Below, in pieces: positions 1 through 8,800 of a stretch of 64,000 nt of DNA; position 1 is the first letter of the stretch, and each line of letters begins with the position of its first letter. The notes beneath the pieces are model-generated. The model ran no database searches. It was not told the DNA's origin and worked only from the letters and a program-made list of their open reading frames with translations. The stretch is from a bacterium (GTDB lineage: Bacteria > Planctomycetota > UBA1135 > UBA2386): contig JAUILN010000012.1 in assembly GCA_030432695.1 (NCBI GenBank), positions 288,471 to 352,470 on the forward strand, read 5' to 3'. A program made the position numbers and the translations under genes.

Positions 1-855
1 TGCATGACCCTCGGCATGAGCCCAGAGCGTCCGCGCCCTGTGGGCATCGATGCGGAACAGCCCGTCGCGGTCGAACCCGACCGTCGGACCACCCTGCGTG
101 ACGGCCTGGATCAGCGCGAGGTCGAGTGGATCACCACTCCACCGCGCGCGCCCCTCGACCATGCGGTCGGAACCGAGTACCAGTTCGTCGTCGAGCTGGC
201 GCATGCCCTGGACGACGTAATACCGCTCACTGCTCCGCAGCTCGTCGGTCCACGCGAACAGTCCACGGTCGCCGGTGCAGACCGCGCTGCTCGCCGGCGG
301 GACCGGCAGTCGGAACACCCCATCCGCATCGGTCACCGTCTCGCGCGGTGGTGCGGCGAGCAGTTGTTGGTGGTAGCTCTCTTCGAGCAGCGCGAAGCCC
401 CCGGTGCCGACGTGGGCGCCGGCGACCGGTTCGCCCGCGAGATCGACGACCTTGCCGCTGAACTCGGGCCAACTCTCGAGCCGCAGCGCGCCGAACTGCC
501 CAGCCATCAGCGGGAAGCACCGGCCGCGGCGCCCCGCCTCGTCGACGGCTTCGACGAGGAAGGGGCCCGGGTGCGGGACGGCAATGCGGAACACACGCGC
601 GCCGGCTTCGAGGTCGGCTTCGAGGGAGTGTTCCCAGGGTGGTTCGAGGGCGAGGACTGCCTCGCCCGGGAGCTCGGGGTGGCGCGGGCCGAGGATGCGG
701 AGGTGGATCGGGGCGGGTGGCGCGGCGTCTTCGGTGTCGGCGAGGTCGATGCGGCCTACCAGGAGGAGGTCTCGCTGGGCTTGCAGCGGCGCGCCGGCGA
801 GGGTGGCGAGGAGAAGGGCTCCGAGGGCGGCGGACTTGGGGGTGGTTCGGGGCAT
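1..855 (-). CDS. Secreted protein with carboxypeptidase-regulatory-like segment (3' end outside window)
   Basis: The frame is open on the minus strand from an ATG at 855 to the window edge, giving 285 codons with no stop, so the C-terminus is missing. The first ~27 residues form a signal peptide: basic MPRTTPK, a Leu/Ala core, then a plausible A-x-A cleavage at LQAQ. Near residues 130-150 a segment reading GKVVDLAGEPVAGAHV is followed by a T-D-A-D-G-V-F-R-L-P turn. That is the usual signature of the carboxypeptidase regulatory-like beta-sandwich used in exported proteins. It is transcribed divergently from the gene at 969, with 113 bp between the starts. No catalytic domain is visible and the function is unknown. 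The reading frame is supported by the signal peptide and codon use. Confidence 0.8.
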   Translation of the reverse strand, partial: MPRTTPKSAALGALLLATLAGAPLQAQRDLLLVGRIDLADTEDAAPPAPIHLRILGPRHPELPGEAVLALEPPWEHSLEADLEAGARVFRIAVPHPGPFLVEAVDEAGRRGRCFPLMAGQFGALRLESWPEFSGKVVDLAGEPVAGAHVGTGGFALLEESYHQQLLAAPPRETVTDADGVFRLPVPPASSAVCTGDRGLFAWTDELRSSERYYVVQGMRQLDDELVLGSDRMVEGRARWSGDPLDLALIQAVTQGGPTVGFDRDGLFRIDAHRARTLWAHAEGHA

Positions 856-968
856 GGGGTGCGCGGCTTCGCCGGTGAGCGTACGCGCCCGGCTCCGCGA
901 TGTGCCGCAGCAGAATGCCCGGAGGGCTGCGCGGGGTGGTTGGCGGCGCACGCTACGATCGACTCACG

Positions 969-2561
969 ATGTCGATTCGCTGGGATGCCTGGAGAGTCCG
1001 CTCGGGTGCTGCTGCCGACGCGCTGGTGGCCTGGTCGGCCAGCGCGTGGATGAGGTGGCTCGGAATCGGTGGGTGCGCGGCGCTGGTCGTGGCGGTGGTG
1101 TGGATCGGCATGCTGCAGGGTGAACTCCTGCGAGCCGTGGTGCACAAGGACGCCGGGGCCACTCCCCTCGATCTGCAGCTTGCGTTCACCGCCGCGGAGT
1201 GGGACTGGATCCTCACGCATTGGGGACCAGAGGCCATCGCCTTGCAGGTGCAGAGCCTGTGGATCGACTTCGTGCTGATCGCGGGGTATGTGTGCGCGGG
1301 AGTGTTCGGATTGGGGGCGCTGGCGCGGCGGCTGCCAGCGTTCGAGCGACCGCGGCGGCGGCGGATGGCGGGGTATGCGATGGCGGCGTGCATGGTCGCC
1401 GGGGTGATGGATGCCGCGGAGAACGTCGCGATGCTGGCTGGACTGAAGTCGGCGGGGTCGCGGGCCTGGCTGGCCCCGCTGGCGAGCGGTTGCGCAGTGC
1501 TGAAGTGGTCGGCTCTCGGCGGTGCGGCGACCTACGGGGCGGCGTGGTGTTCGTGGAAGTGGCGCGTCGGTCGGTGGGAAGCGCTGGGGCGACGGGTCCG
1601 GTATGGGGTTGCGGTGGGCGCTGGGTTGCTGCTCGGCTCGACGCTGGTGGCGTGTGCGGCGCGCGGGGATGGGGGCATGGAGTTCGGGGTGGCGATGGCG
1701 GTGGTGCTGGGGGTGTGCGGGGCGATGGGGTTCGCTGCGCTGCCGCGGATTGAATGGGGGATCGAGGTGGCTGAGGTTGACAGTGGCGCCATCGAACTCG
1801 GCGAGCCGGAGAAGTGGAACTCGACCATCCCCAACATGGTCTGGATCCGCGCCGGCAAGTTGGACGGCAAACGCGTGGAAGCCTTCTGGATCAGTCGGTA
1901 TCCGACGCGGCGGCGGGACTGGCGTGCGCTGGGATTGGAAGTACCCGAACCGAGGTTCTGGAGCGAAGCGGACGACGACGATCTGCCGGCCAACAACCTG
2001 AACTGGTTCGACGCGGTGCAGTTCTGCAACACGTTGTCGGCTCGGGAGGGGTTGGTGCCGCGGTACTACGAGGACGAGGGGCACACGAGGCCGTGGAGTC
2101 GACGGATCGACTTTGAGGAGAAGGCCGGAGAAACGGTGATGCACATGAAGGACGGGGTGGACGGGTACCGGTTGCCGAGCGAGTTGGAGTGGGAGTTCGC
2201 CTGTCGGGCGGGGACCGACACGAAGTTCCACTGGGGCGATGACAGAGAGGATGCGGATCGCTTCGCCTGGTTCGATCCCAATTCCGAGCGCGTTCCCCAC
2301 CGGGTTGGTCTGAAGGCTCCGAACCCCGCCGGCTTGCATGACATGACCGGCAACGTCCGGGAGTGGTGCGAGGATTGGAACGACCGGGACCGTGACAGGC
2401 GTGCGCTGCGCGGCGGGGCGTTCTTCGATCCGGCCTCGTTCCTGGCCTCCTCGTTCCCATTCAGGAGCCGACCCTCGCTCCGGAACCAAGCCATCGGCTT
2501 CCGTGTGGTTCGTGGTGCGCTCCCCCAGCACGGTGCGTCCCCCCGCTCCTCGACCCCTTGA
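969..2561 (+). CDS. Polytopic membrane protein with C-terminal FGE/C-type-lectin-like domain ending in a DGR-like variable region
   Basis: 530 aa. The start is set at the ATG of MSIRWDAWRV; the frame is open further upstream, but that stretch does not look like protein. Residues ~35-265 hold about six hydrophobic segments. Residues ~285-530 form an FGE-sulfatase (SUMF1) fold, with the landmarks WISRYPT, LNWFDAVQFCN, YRLPSELEWEFACRAG, MTGNVREWCEDW and GFRVVRG. The two active-site cysteines of genuine FGEs are absent: the segment after R-A-L-R-G-G carries the hypervariable block (2424-2495) instead. The fold is therefore probably a displayed ligand-binding scaffold and not an enzyme. It converges on the decayed RT remnant at 2650. 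Its FGE part is closely related to those of the genes at 3416 and 5143, on the opposite strand. The ligand is unknown. Confidence 0.85.
   Translation: MSIRWDAWRVRSGAAADALVAWSASAWMRWLGIGGCAALVVAVVWIGMLQGELLRAVVHKDAGATPLDLQLAFTAAEWDWILTHWGPEAIALQVQSLWIDFVLIAGYVCAGVFGLGALARRLPAFERPRRRRMAGYAMAACMVAGVMDAAENVAMLAGLKSAGSRAWLAPLASGCAVLKWSALGGAATYGAAWCSWKWRVGRWEALGRRVRYGVAVGAGLLLGSTLVACAARGDGGMEFGVAMAVVLGVCGAMGFAALPRIEWGIEVAEVDSGAIELGEPEKWNSTIPNMVWIRAGKLDGKRVEAFWISRYPTRRRDWRALGLEVPEPRFWSEADDDDLPANNLNWFDAVQFCNTLSAREGLVPRYYEDEGHTRPWSRRIDFEEKAGETVMHMKDGVDGYRLPSELEWEFACRAGTDTKFHWGDDREDADRFAWFDPNSERVPHRVGLKAPNPAGLHDMTGNVREWCEDWNDRDRDRRALRGGAFFDPASFLASSFPFRSRPSLRNQAIGFRVVRGALPQHGASPRSSTP
2424..2495 (+). repeat. 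Variable region A (DGR-type VR) in the gene at 969-2561
   Basis: 72 bp, 24 codons, between the conserved codons for R-A-L-R-G-G-A-F and G-F-R-V-V-R-G. The flanks closely match those of VR B and VR C, with only single-base differences on each side. Inside the block 22 positions differ from VR B, 18 of them at codon positions 1 or 2. Four third-position changes (codons 2, 12, 16, 22) set this copy slightly apart from the B/C pair. Confidence 0.75.
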
Positions 2562-2632
2562 TCCGTTCCCACCAAGAGCCACCGCTCGCCCTCCTCTCGC
2601 GCGACGCGCGGTTCAGAAATCACGATGTCATT

Positions 2633-2653
2633 CTGACAACTCCCTGTCGTCAG
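2633..2653 (-). terminator. Stem-loop at the 3' end of the RT remnant
   Basis: On the minus strand CTGACGAC and GTTGTCAG pair as an 8-bp stem with one G-T wobble, around the loop AGGGA. It overlaps the stop codon at 2650-2652. It could act as a terminator between the convergent genes ending at 2561 and 2650. A hairpin next to a retroelement could also have another role, but no T-tract follows and nothing further is visible. Confidence 0.35.
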
Positions 2654-2880
2654 AAGGCCGACAGCCCCCGATACGCCGCCACCGTCCTCTGCACCGCCTC
2701 CTCCCCCCGCTCCGCCGCCCGCGCCAACCGCTCATCGAACGGTCGGCGCAGCTTCCGCGACGCACTGACCCCCGCCCGGCTCACCCGGTAGCCGAGGAAC
2801 ACGCAGGCCTCGCGCGTCGACACCACGCTCTGCCCGCCGGCCTTCAGTTCCAGCCGCCGCTCTACGCGCAACCACTCCGT
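2650..2880 (-). pseudogene. Remnant: C-terminal (thumb) part of a DGR-type reverse transcriptase
   Basis: The frame ends in a segment with the RT hallmark V-F-L-G-Y-R-V-S-R-A-G-V, a basic S-R-K-L-R-R stretch, a helical region and a terminal Y-R-G-L-S-A-F. In retroelement RTs this is the region just after the palm (motif 7 and thumb). The palm, including the Y-x-D-D catalytic motif, is absent, so the fragment cannot be an active polymerase. The same frame continues upstream into sequence that fits the preceding Avd-like gene (boundary approximate), as if an internal deletion fused the two. Homology is by recognition only, not a search. It is a DGR and not a group II intron remnant mainly because of the variable regions nearby. 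Confidence 0.55.
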
Positions 2881-3292
2881 GTCGCGCGCGGAGCGGTACG
2901 ACACCGCCTTGTCAGGCTTGTCGAAGTCCCTCGCCAAGGTGACCGAGTGCCACGCGCAACGCGATGGTAGCAGCGTGCCCGTCACCCAGGCTGCCGCGCA
3001 TCTAGGTGTACAACGGGCCGGCGATCTGGAACGCCTTCAGATCGCGCAGCGAGTAACGCCGCTGTGGCTGTCCGGCGTCGAGCACCTCTTCCACCGCGTC
3101 GCGCAGCCGAGCATGGCGGCGAGCCTGCGCTTGCGTGTGGCCCTCAGCCTCGCCCTCACGCAGCGTGGCCGGGTCGACGAACCACACTCCCCCGCGCTTG
3201 TGCGCCTTCAACCGACCCTGCTCGATCAGGTAGCGGATCTGCCGGACGGACCGGCCGAGGCGCTGGGCGGCTTCCTTCAGGGTGAGTTCCAT
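2881..3292 (-). pseudogene. Broken HTH (excisionase-like) gene with Avd-like C-terminal part
   Basis: The open part (3292 to 3002, 96 codons) begins MELTLKEAAQRLGRSVRQIR. This is a MerR/excisionase-type winged HTH of about 55 residues, followed by a charged linker and the start of a helix, LRDLKAFQIAGPLY. A TAG stops it at 3002-3004. Reading on in the same frame gives a coherent helix (LGDGHAATIALRVALGHLGE). A one-base shift near 2915 is then needed to continue into DFDKPDKAVSYRSARD. Together these read like one protein, an HTH fused to a small four-helix bundle of the kind that accompanies DGR reverse transcriptases (Avd). It is therefore called a pseudogene with one stop and one frameshift. 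If the helical part is not Avd-like, the 96-codon HTH could still be a functional small regulator. Confidence 0.5.
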
Positions 3293-3317
3293 GGCGCTTG
3301 GTCATGGAAGGCGTTCT

Positions 3318-4140
3318 GGAGGTGCGCGACGGTTTGGAGAATGCGGAAGTGGGAGGCGGTTCCGTGACACTGCGGGGGCGGGCGGAGGGAGGGTCCGGGT
3401 TCAAGGGACGAGGGGTCAACGGCCCTCACCGTGCTGGGGGAGCGAACCACGAACCACACGGAAGCCGATGAACTGGAACCGGATCGAGGGCCAGAGCCTG
3501 GACCGGTCCGAGGAGGCCAGGACCGGGGCCGGGAAGTCGAACGACCCGCCGCGCAGCGCACGCCCGTCACGGTCCTGGTCGTACCAGTCCTCACACCACT
3601 CCCAGACGTTGCCGGTCATGTCGTGGAGTTCCCAGGGATTCGGGCGCTTCTTCCCCACGGGACGGACTCCGTGATCCAGCTCCTTGTCGAACCAGGCGTA
3701 TTCCTCCGCGTTCGCCTCCTCTGGGCCCCAGTGGAACTCCGTAGCCGTCCCCGCCCGACAAGCGAACTCCCACTCCAACTCGCTCGGCAACCGGTACCCG
3801 TCCACCTCGTCCTTCATGAAGATCGACGTCTCGCCGTGCTTCTCCTCACCGTCGATCCGTCGACTCCACGGCGTCGTGAGCCCTTCGTCCTCGTAGTACC
3901 GCGGTACCAACCCCTCCCGCGCCGACAACGCGTTGCAGAACTGCACCGCGTCGAACCAGTTCAGGTAGTTCGCCGGCAGGCTGTCGTCGTCCTCCTCGCT
4001 CCAGTAGTCCGGCTCGGGAACCTTCAGATCGAGCGCGCGCCAGTCGCCGCGCGTGATCTCGTAGCGGCTGATCAGGAAGGGCTCGACGCGTTCTCCAGCT
4101 CGGTCACCTCCGGGCATCTCTCCGCCCTCGATCGGCACCA
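3318..4140 (-). repeat. Segmental duplication, copy 1 (FGE domain + VR + 3' flank)
   Basis: This stretch aligns without net gap to 5045-5867 at a constant offset of 1727. It covers the whole FGE domain from L-L-D-M-V-P onward, the variable region, the stop codon and about 100 bp of non-coding downstream DNA. The non-coding part is nearly identical between copies, with single-base changes only. Conservation past the stop suggests recent duplication, or retention of a functional 3' element such as an initiation-of-mutagenic-homing sequence. Confidence 0.85.
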
Positions 4141-4984
4141 TGTCGAGCAGTGGATCGACTGTGGGCTTCTCACGCCCGCCAGGATCGATTGGCTGGACAG
4201 GCTCCGCGCCCTCGCTTGAGCCAGAGGCGTTCGGGTCCTCGCCTGCCTCACCGGACGCACCGCCTCCAGCAGCGGGCGGCTCTCCGCTCGCTTGCGTAGC
4301 AAACCAACCGTCGAAGACGCCCGAACCCTGCAGCCCGAGCAGGACCGCAAGGACGAGCAAGACTCCGAAGCCCCAGCCAACACGAGCCGCTCTGGCGCGC
4401 CCGCCGGCCGGAGAAGGTGCCGTGCGCGGAACGTCTGAAACTGCTACCCCGCGCTTAGCGCGCTGATTCGCCGCGAGCTTCCGCGCCGCGAGTTCCACGG
4501 CCCTCTTCGCGGCCTCCTTCAAGAGCCGATTCCTCACTCCCAGATCGCTGATCTCGGAGCGTGTACGGTCAGGATTCACTCCCTGCGCGAGCGACTGGTA
4601 GTCACCGAGGCGCTTTTGGACCTTGGTGCCATCGGCACGCTCGACGGTTACCGCGGACGCATCGACCTCCGTCGGCCCCGCGAAGAGCACTCCGACGTCC
4701 GCCTCCCCCCTCTCCTTGGCACTCAGCAGCTTCGGCAGCTCGTATTCCTTGACGAACTTCGAGTTGACGAGATCGACGGAGACCAGGAAGACACCCAGCA
4801 CCGCCCGATCCAAGGCTTCGTCGATCCGCTGCCGCCAGTCATCGCCAGCCTCGATCTCCTTATCGACGAACAGCTCGAGCCCGCGACTCTCAGGCGACGC
4901 CGCGCGGAGGTGCTTGACGAACAGGTCCCGCAGCTCCGCGTCAGCCCGCGAGTAGCTCAGGAAGATGACGTTGCGGCTCTCCAA
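3416..4984 (-). CDS. TIR-transmembrane-FGE protein with DGR-like variable C-terminus
   Basis: 522 aa. Residues 1-165 form a TIR domain: IFLSYSRADA, a D-x-E-I-E-A-G-x-x-W loop, and an S-K-F-x-x-E-x-E-L helix where TIR NADases keep their catalytic Glu. Residues 203-220 form one transmembrane helix, then comes a Gly/Ala/acid-rich linker to ~280. Residues 282-522 are an FGE/C-type-lectin-like domain ending in the variable region. The TIR would face the cytoplasm and the variable domain the outside, so binding could be signalled to an NAD-consuming or adaptor TIR; this is inferred. The catalytic Cys pair of FGE is absent. The gene lies about 160 bp downstream of the vWA-FGE gene and upstream of the DGR remnant on the same strand. 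Its TIR and 5' flank duplicate those of the gene at 12920. Confidence 0.85.
   Translation of the reverse strand: MESRNVIFLSYSRADAELRDLFVKHLRAASPESRGLELFVDKEIEAGDDWRQRIDEALDRAVLGVFLVSVDLVNSKFVKEYELPKLLSAKERGEADVGVLFAGPTEVDASAVTVERADGTKVQKRLGDYQSLAQGVNPDRTRSEISDLGVRNRLLKEAAKRAVELAARKLAANQRAKRGVAVSDVPRTAPSPAGGRARAARVGWGFGVLLVLAVLLGLQGSGVFDGWFATQASGEPPAAGGGASGEAGEDPNASGSSEGAEPVQPIDPGGREKPTVDPLLDMVPIEGGEMPGGDRAGERVEPFLISRYEITRGDWRALDLKVPEPDYWSEEDDDSLPANYLNWFDAVQFCNALSAREGLVPRYYEDEGLTTPWSRRIDGEEKHGETSIFMKDEVDGYRLPSELEWEFACRAGTATEFHWGPEEANAEEYAWFDKELDHGVRPVGKKRPNPWELHDMTGNVWEWCEDWYDQDRDGRALRGGSFDFPAPVLASSDRSRLWPSIRFQFIGFRVVRGSLPQHGEGR
3467..3538 (-). repeat. Variable region B (DGR-type VR) in the TIR-TM-FGE gene
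   Basis: 24 codons between identical flanks shared with VR C: 24 bp upstream and about 40 bp downstream are the same. Relative to VR C, 20 nucleotides differ, all at codon positions 1 or 2, across 14 codons. The ten unchanged codons (CCG, GCC, CTG, GCC, TCC, TCG, CGG, CCC, TCG, CGG) contain no adenine. This is what adenine-specific mutagenic retrohoming from an AAC-rich template would leave. Confidence 0.8.
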
Positions 4985-5044
4985 GGTGCGCGAAGGCTAG
5001 CGGAGGCCATGGTGCAAGGCCATCGGCGGTTCAGAGCGCGTGGT

Positions 5045-5867
5045 GGAGGTGCGCGACGGTTTGCAGAATGCGGACGTGGGAGGCGGCTCCGTGACACTGC
5101 GGGGGCGGGCAGAGGGAGGGTCCTGGTTCAAGGGACGAGGAGTCAACGGCCAGCACCGTGCTGGGGGAGCGAACCACGAACCACACGGAAGCCGAAGTAC
5201 AGGTCCCGGTACGAGGGCCCGTACCAGCGCCGGCGCGAGGAGGCCAGGTCCGCGGCCGGGACGAGGAACGACCCGCCGCGCAGCGCACGCCCGCCAAGGT
5301 CCTGGTCGTACCAATCCTCACACCACTCCCAGACGTTGCCGGTGATGTCCTGTAGACCCCAGGGATTCGGCCGCTTCATGCCCACGGGCCGAACGCCGTG
5401 ATCCCACTCCTTGTCGAACCACGCGTAGTCCTCTGCCTTCGCCTCGTCCTCGCCCCAGTGGAACTTCGTGGCGGTCTCGGCTCGGCAAGCGAACTCCCAC
5501 TCCAACTCGCTCGGCAACCGGTATCCGTCCGCGCCATCGTTCATGAAGATCGCCGTCTCTCCGGGCTTCTCCTCACTGTCGATCCGGCGACTCCACGGCT
5601 TTGTGAACTCCGCGTCCTCGTAGTACCGCGGCACCAACCCCTCCCGAGCCGACAACGCGTTGCAGAACTGCACCGCATCGAACCAGTTCAGATAGTTCGC
5701 AGGCAGGTCGTCGTCGTTCTCCTCCCGCCAGGAATCTGGTTCGGGAACCTCCAGGCCCAGCGCCCGCCAAGCGCCGCGAGTGACCTCGTAGCGGCTGATC
5801 TCGAAGGACTCGACCCTCTCACCCGCGCGATCACCGCCTGGCATCTCTCCGCCCGTGACGGGAACCA
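5045..5867 (-). repeat. Segmental duplication, copy 2 (FGE domain + VR + 3' flank)
   Basis: Partner of 3318-4140. It contains the second FGE domain of the large vWA-like protein, VR C, and the non-coding stretch between that gene and the TIR-TM-FGE start. A perfect 7-bp inverted repeat with a 1-nt centre (CCAGCAC-C-GTGCTGG, 5150-5164) sits just inside the stop. Copy 1 has lost it by two base changes. Confidence 0.85.
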
Positions 5868-8800
5868 TGTCAAGAAGCGTGGTGGAACGCGCAACACGGA
5901 ACCCGATCGTTACGTAGCGAGAAGTTGCCGGATTCCTGCTGAAGAGATCGGACGACAGATCCTCCGATGGCGATTTGAAGCTCCCACCGTGAAGCACGCG
6001 CAACTCCGCGCTCTCGCTACCCGAGCCTTCGCACCACTCCGCCACATTCCCGACCACATCGTAGAGCCCCCAGGCATTGGGAGCCTTCTGCCCGACGGGA
6101 TGGACGTCGTCGGTGGACTCCGAGCCGAACCACGCGAAGCGATCGGCCTGGCTCGCGTCGCCTCCCCAGAAGAACCGAGTCAGTGCACCGGCACGGGTCG
6201 CATACTCGTGCTCGAGTTCGCTGGGCAGTCGATAGCCGTTCGCGTCCGGCCTGATGCGCACACCAGACCTCGCCGACGGCTTCTCTTGCTCTGCGTTCGG
6301 ACCCAAGGGCTCCTGGAACTCCCGGTCCTGGTAGTAGCGAGGCACGAGTCCTTCGCGCACCGACAGGGCATTGCAGAATCGCAGTGCGTCGAACCAACTC
6401 ACTCCGTTCGCGGGCAGGCCCTCGTCGTCCGACTCGCTCCAGAAGAGTGGGACTGGAGGAGGTAGCCCCAAGCCGAGCCAGTCTCCTCGCGTGACCTCGA
6501 AGCGACTGATCTGGAACGCCAGCAACCAGTTCCCGGCCTGTTCTTCGTCCGGCATCCTCCCTGAAGGGATCTTGACCATGTCCAGGCCGACGCCACGCGC
6601 GAGAAGCGGCATCGGCAGTCGATCGATCGAGGCCATGCCCGGCCACCAGGACTCCGCGGGCATGGGCTCGGCGATGCCGGCTGGGGGCAGTGGATAGTCG
6701 GCCGGGTCGCCGCGCGTCGCCCAGGCCGCACGCATGGCTCGCGATGACCCCAGGCCGCGAGGCTCCCGCGTGGTGAGCGCCACGAGCTGGGTCTCGAGCA
6801 AGCCATCGGCGAGTTCTTCGGGCAGCACGAGCAGCTCGGTGAGCGCAGCGGACAGACCGATCTCGCCGGACTCGCCCACCACGACCACGTCGAAGACACC
6901 GGCGTCGAGCATCGTCACCGCCCAGTTCTCCCACTCGCCGAGCAGTGCGCCTTCGACGGTGGGCGCGGCATCGATCCAGGCGACGCTGCGCAGCGGCCAG
7001 TCCTCCAACACCGGGCGCGGCGGCGTATCGCGGTAGCCCGCCCGCCAGATGGCCACACCATCTCCCCGCTCCGGGTTGTTCTCGGACTCGTGCCTCCACG
7101 CGAGCCGAGTCACCGAGTCCATCGCCGTGCCGGCCAAGACGTCGACTCCCTCGGCCGGAGTGCGCAGAGTCCACTGCGGAGTCACGGCCACCAGGCCACT
7201 CGGGTCCAGCGACCAGCCAACGTGGCTGTGCAGCGGCTGGCCCGACTGCAGCATGAGGGTCTGCGGTGGCCCGACCGGCTCGCCCAGACCACCGAACCCC
7301 GCGACGAGCGCGCCCAGCGCGACGACGCAGAGCGCCGCCACCGCGGCGACGAACGCTCGCGGCCAGACAACTACACCCGGCCGCTGCTCGCGGTGTCCGA
7401 GTCCGAGGATCAATAGCTGCTGTAGGACCTCCGGGTCGATGTCGTCTCTTTCCCAGGCCAGTCGCGCGTGGTCCGCGCAGTCCTGCGCACGCCAGGGCAC
7501 GAAGTCCCCGAGCAGGCTGCGGATCGCCGCCGCCCGCTTGGCTCCACCGTCGGCGAGCTCCTGGCAGGCCGCAGCGGCGGCGGCAGGATCGGTCAACACC
7601 TGCACGCAGGCGTCCTGGATCCGCAGGGCTTCGAACGCCGCGTCGCCCCCGCCGTCGGAGCGCTCACCGAGCAACCGGGCCTCATCGGCGATACGCTGCC
7701 GCCAAGCCTCGACCGCACGCTGCAGGAAGCTTTCGGACCGCGGCGCGAAGCGTGCGCCGGCTCGATGGTCCTCCGCCACGGCGAACCAATCCAACAGCTC
7801 CAGGCGACGCTCGCGGCTCCACCGACAAGTCAGGCCGCCGCGGTCCAGGCCGTCCAAGGTCGCGAGGCGCTCGACGTCGAGGGCCTGCAGACCGCGAAGC
7901 CCGAGTGCGGCGACCATGCCACGCGCCTCGGCTAGATCGAACGGGCGCTCGAGGAGAGCGAGGGCTGCGGCGAGGAACTGCAGTTCGGCGGCCGCCACGC
8001 GCTCCCGTGCCGGATCCAATCGCGACCCAACGCGGCCCTCGAGGTCGCGGTCGGCGGAGTCCGCAACGAACGCCGGCAGCACGTCGGGCGTGATGCAGCG
8101 AAGCCCGTGGCGTGAGAGCAGCCGGGCAAAGTCCCGGTGCCGGCGCGGAGCGGCGCCCTGCGCGGAAGCCTGGGTGGCGGGAGCAGAGGGGAAGTCGACG
8201 AAGGTCAGCCGGCGCCAGTGGCAGAGAGCTCGCAGCAGGTCGCCGAGACTCCCGCGCTCCGTGGCGTCGGCGTCGAGAGTCGCGAGCCCGCGGCCGTCTG
8301 TGAGCACCGCGACGACCGCGCCCTCGCGCGCCGACTCCAGGTCGTAGGGCGAGAACGGCTCGGTGCCGTCCCCCGGCTCAAGGATGCGGGGACTCTTGTC
8401 GAACGTGACGCAGCGCACCGGAACGCCGGCCGAGGTCAAGCGAGTCGTGATCTCGGTGGCGAAGGCACGGACGCTGACGAAGTCCTGGGTCGAGCGGTCG
8501 AGCCACAGCCAGAGCACTCGGTCCTGCTTGGGCCGCTCACGGACCAGGCTCGGCAGACCGGCGGCCCGCACCGTGGCCTCGACGGTGCGCCGCAGGTCGT
8601 AGCGCAGGCCCGGATCTTCGGCGCGGATCTTCTCCACCCCCCAGATGAGTTCACGCGTGGCGTCCGGGGCTACGAAGTCGATGCCGCGCGCGACGCTGCG
8701 CGGTGGGCGGACGCGGTATTCCCGGCCGGCGGAGTCCTTGACGGGTACTCGGGGGAGATCCTTGGCGCGGCGGCGGAACCGCCACCAACTGCCCGCGGCG

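Noticed and set aside
756..2582. Long minus-strand open frame opposite the FGE membrane protein
   Set aside because: It is rich in Pro/Arg/His with no domain logic and lies wholly opposite a clear gene. This is the usual shadow in very GC-rich DNA. The many similar long frames elsewhere were dropped for the same reason.
2650..2985. Group II intron or retron origin for the RT fragment
   Set aside because: No intron RNA features or retron msr/msd were seen, and the VRs alongside make a DGR origin more economical.
5881..5960. A fourth variable region in FGE domain 1 of the vWA protein
   Set aside because: The corresponding segment has diverged flanks and A-rich silent positions and does not match the shared VR flanks. 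It looks like an old, fixed copy.
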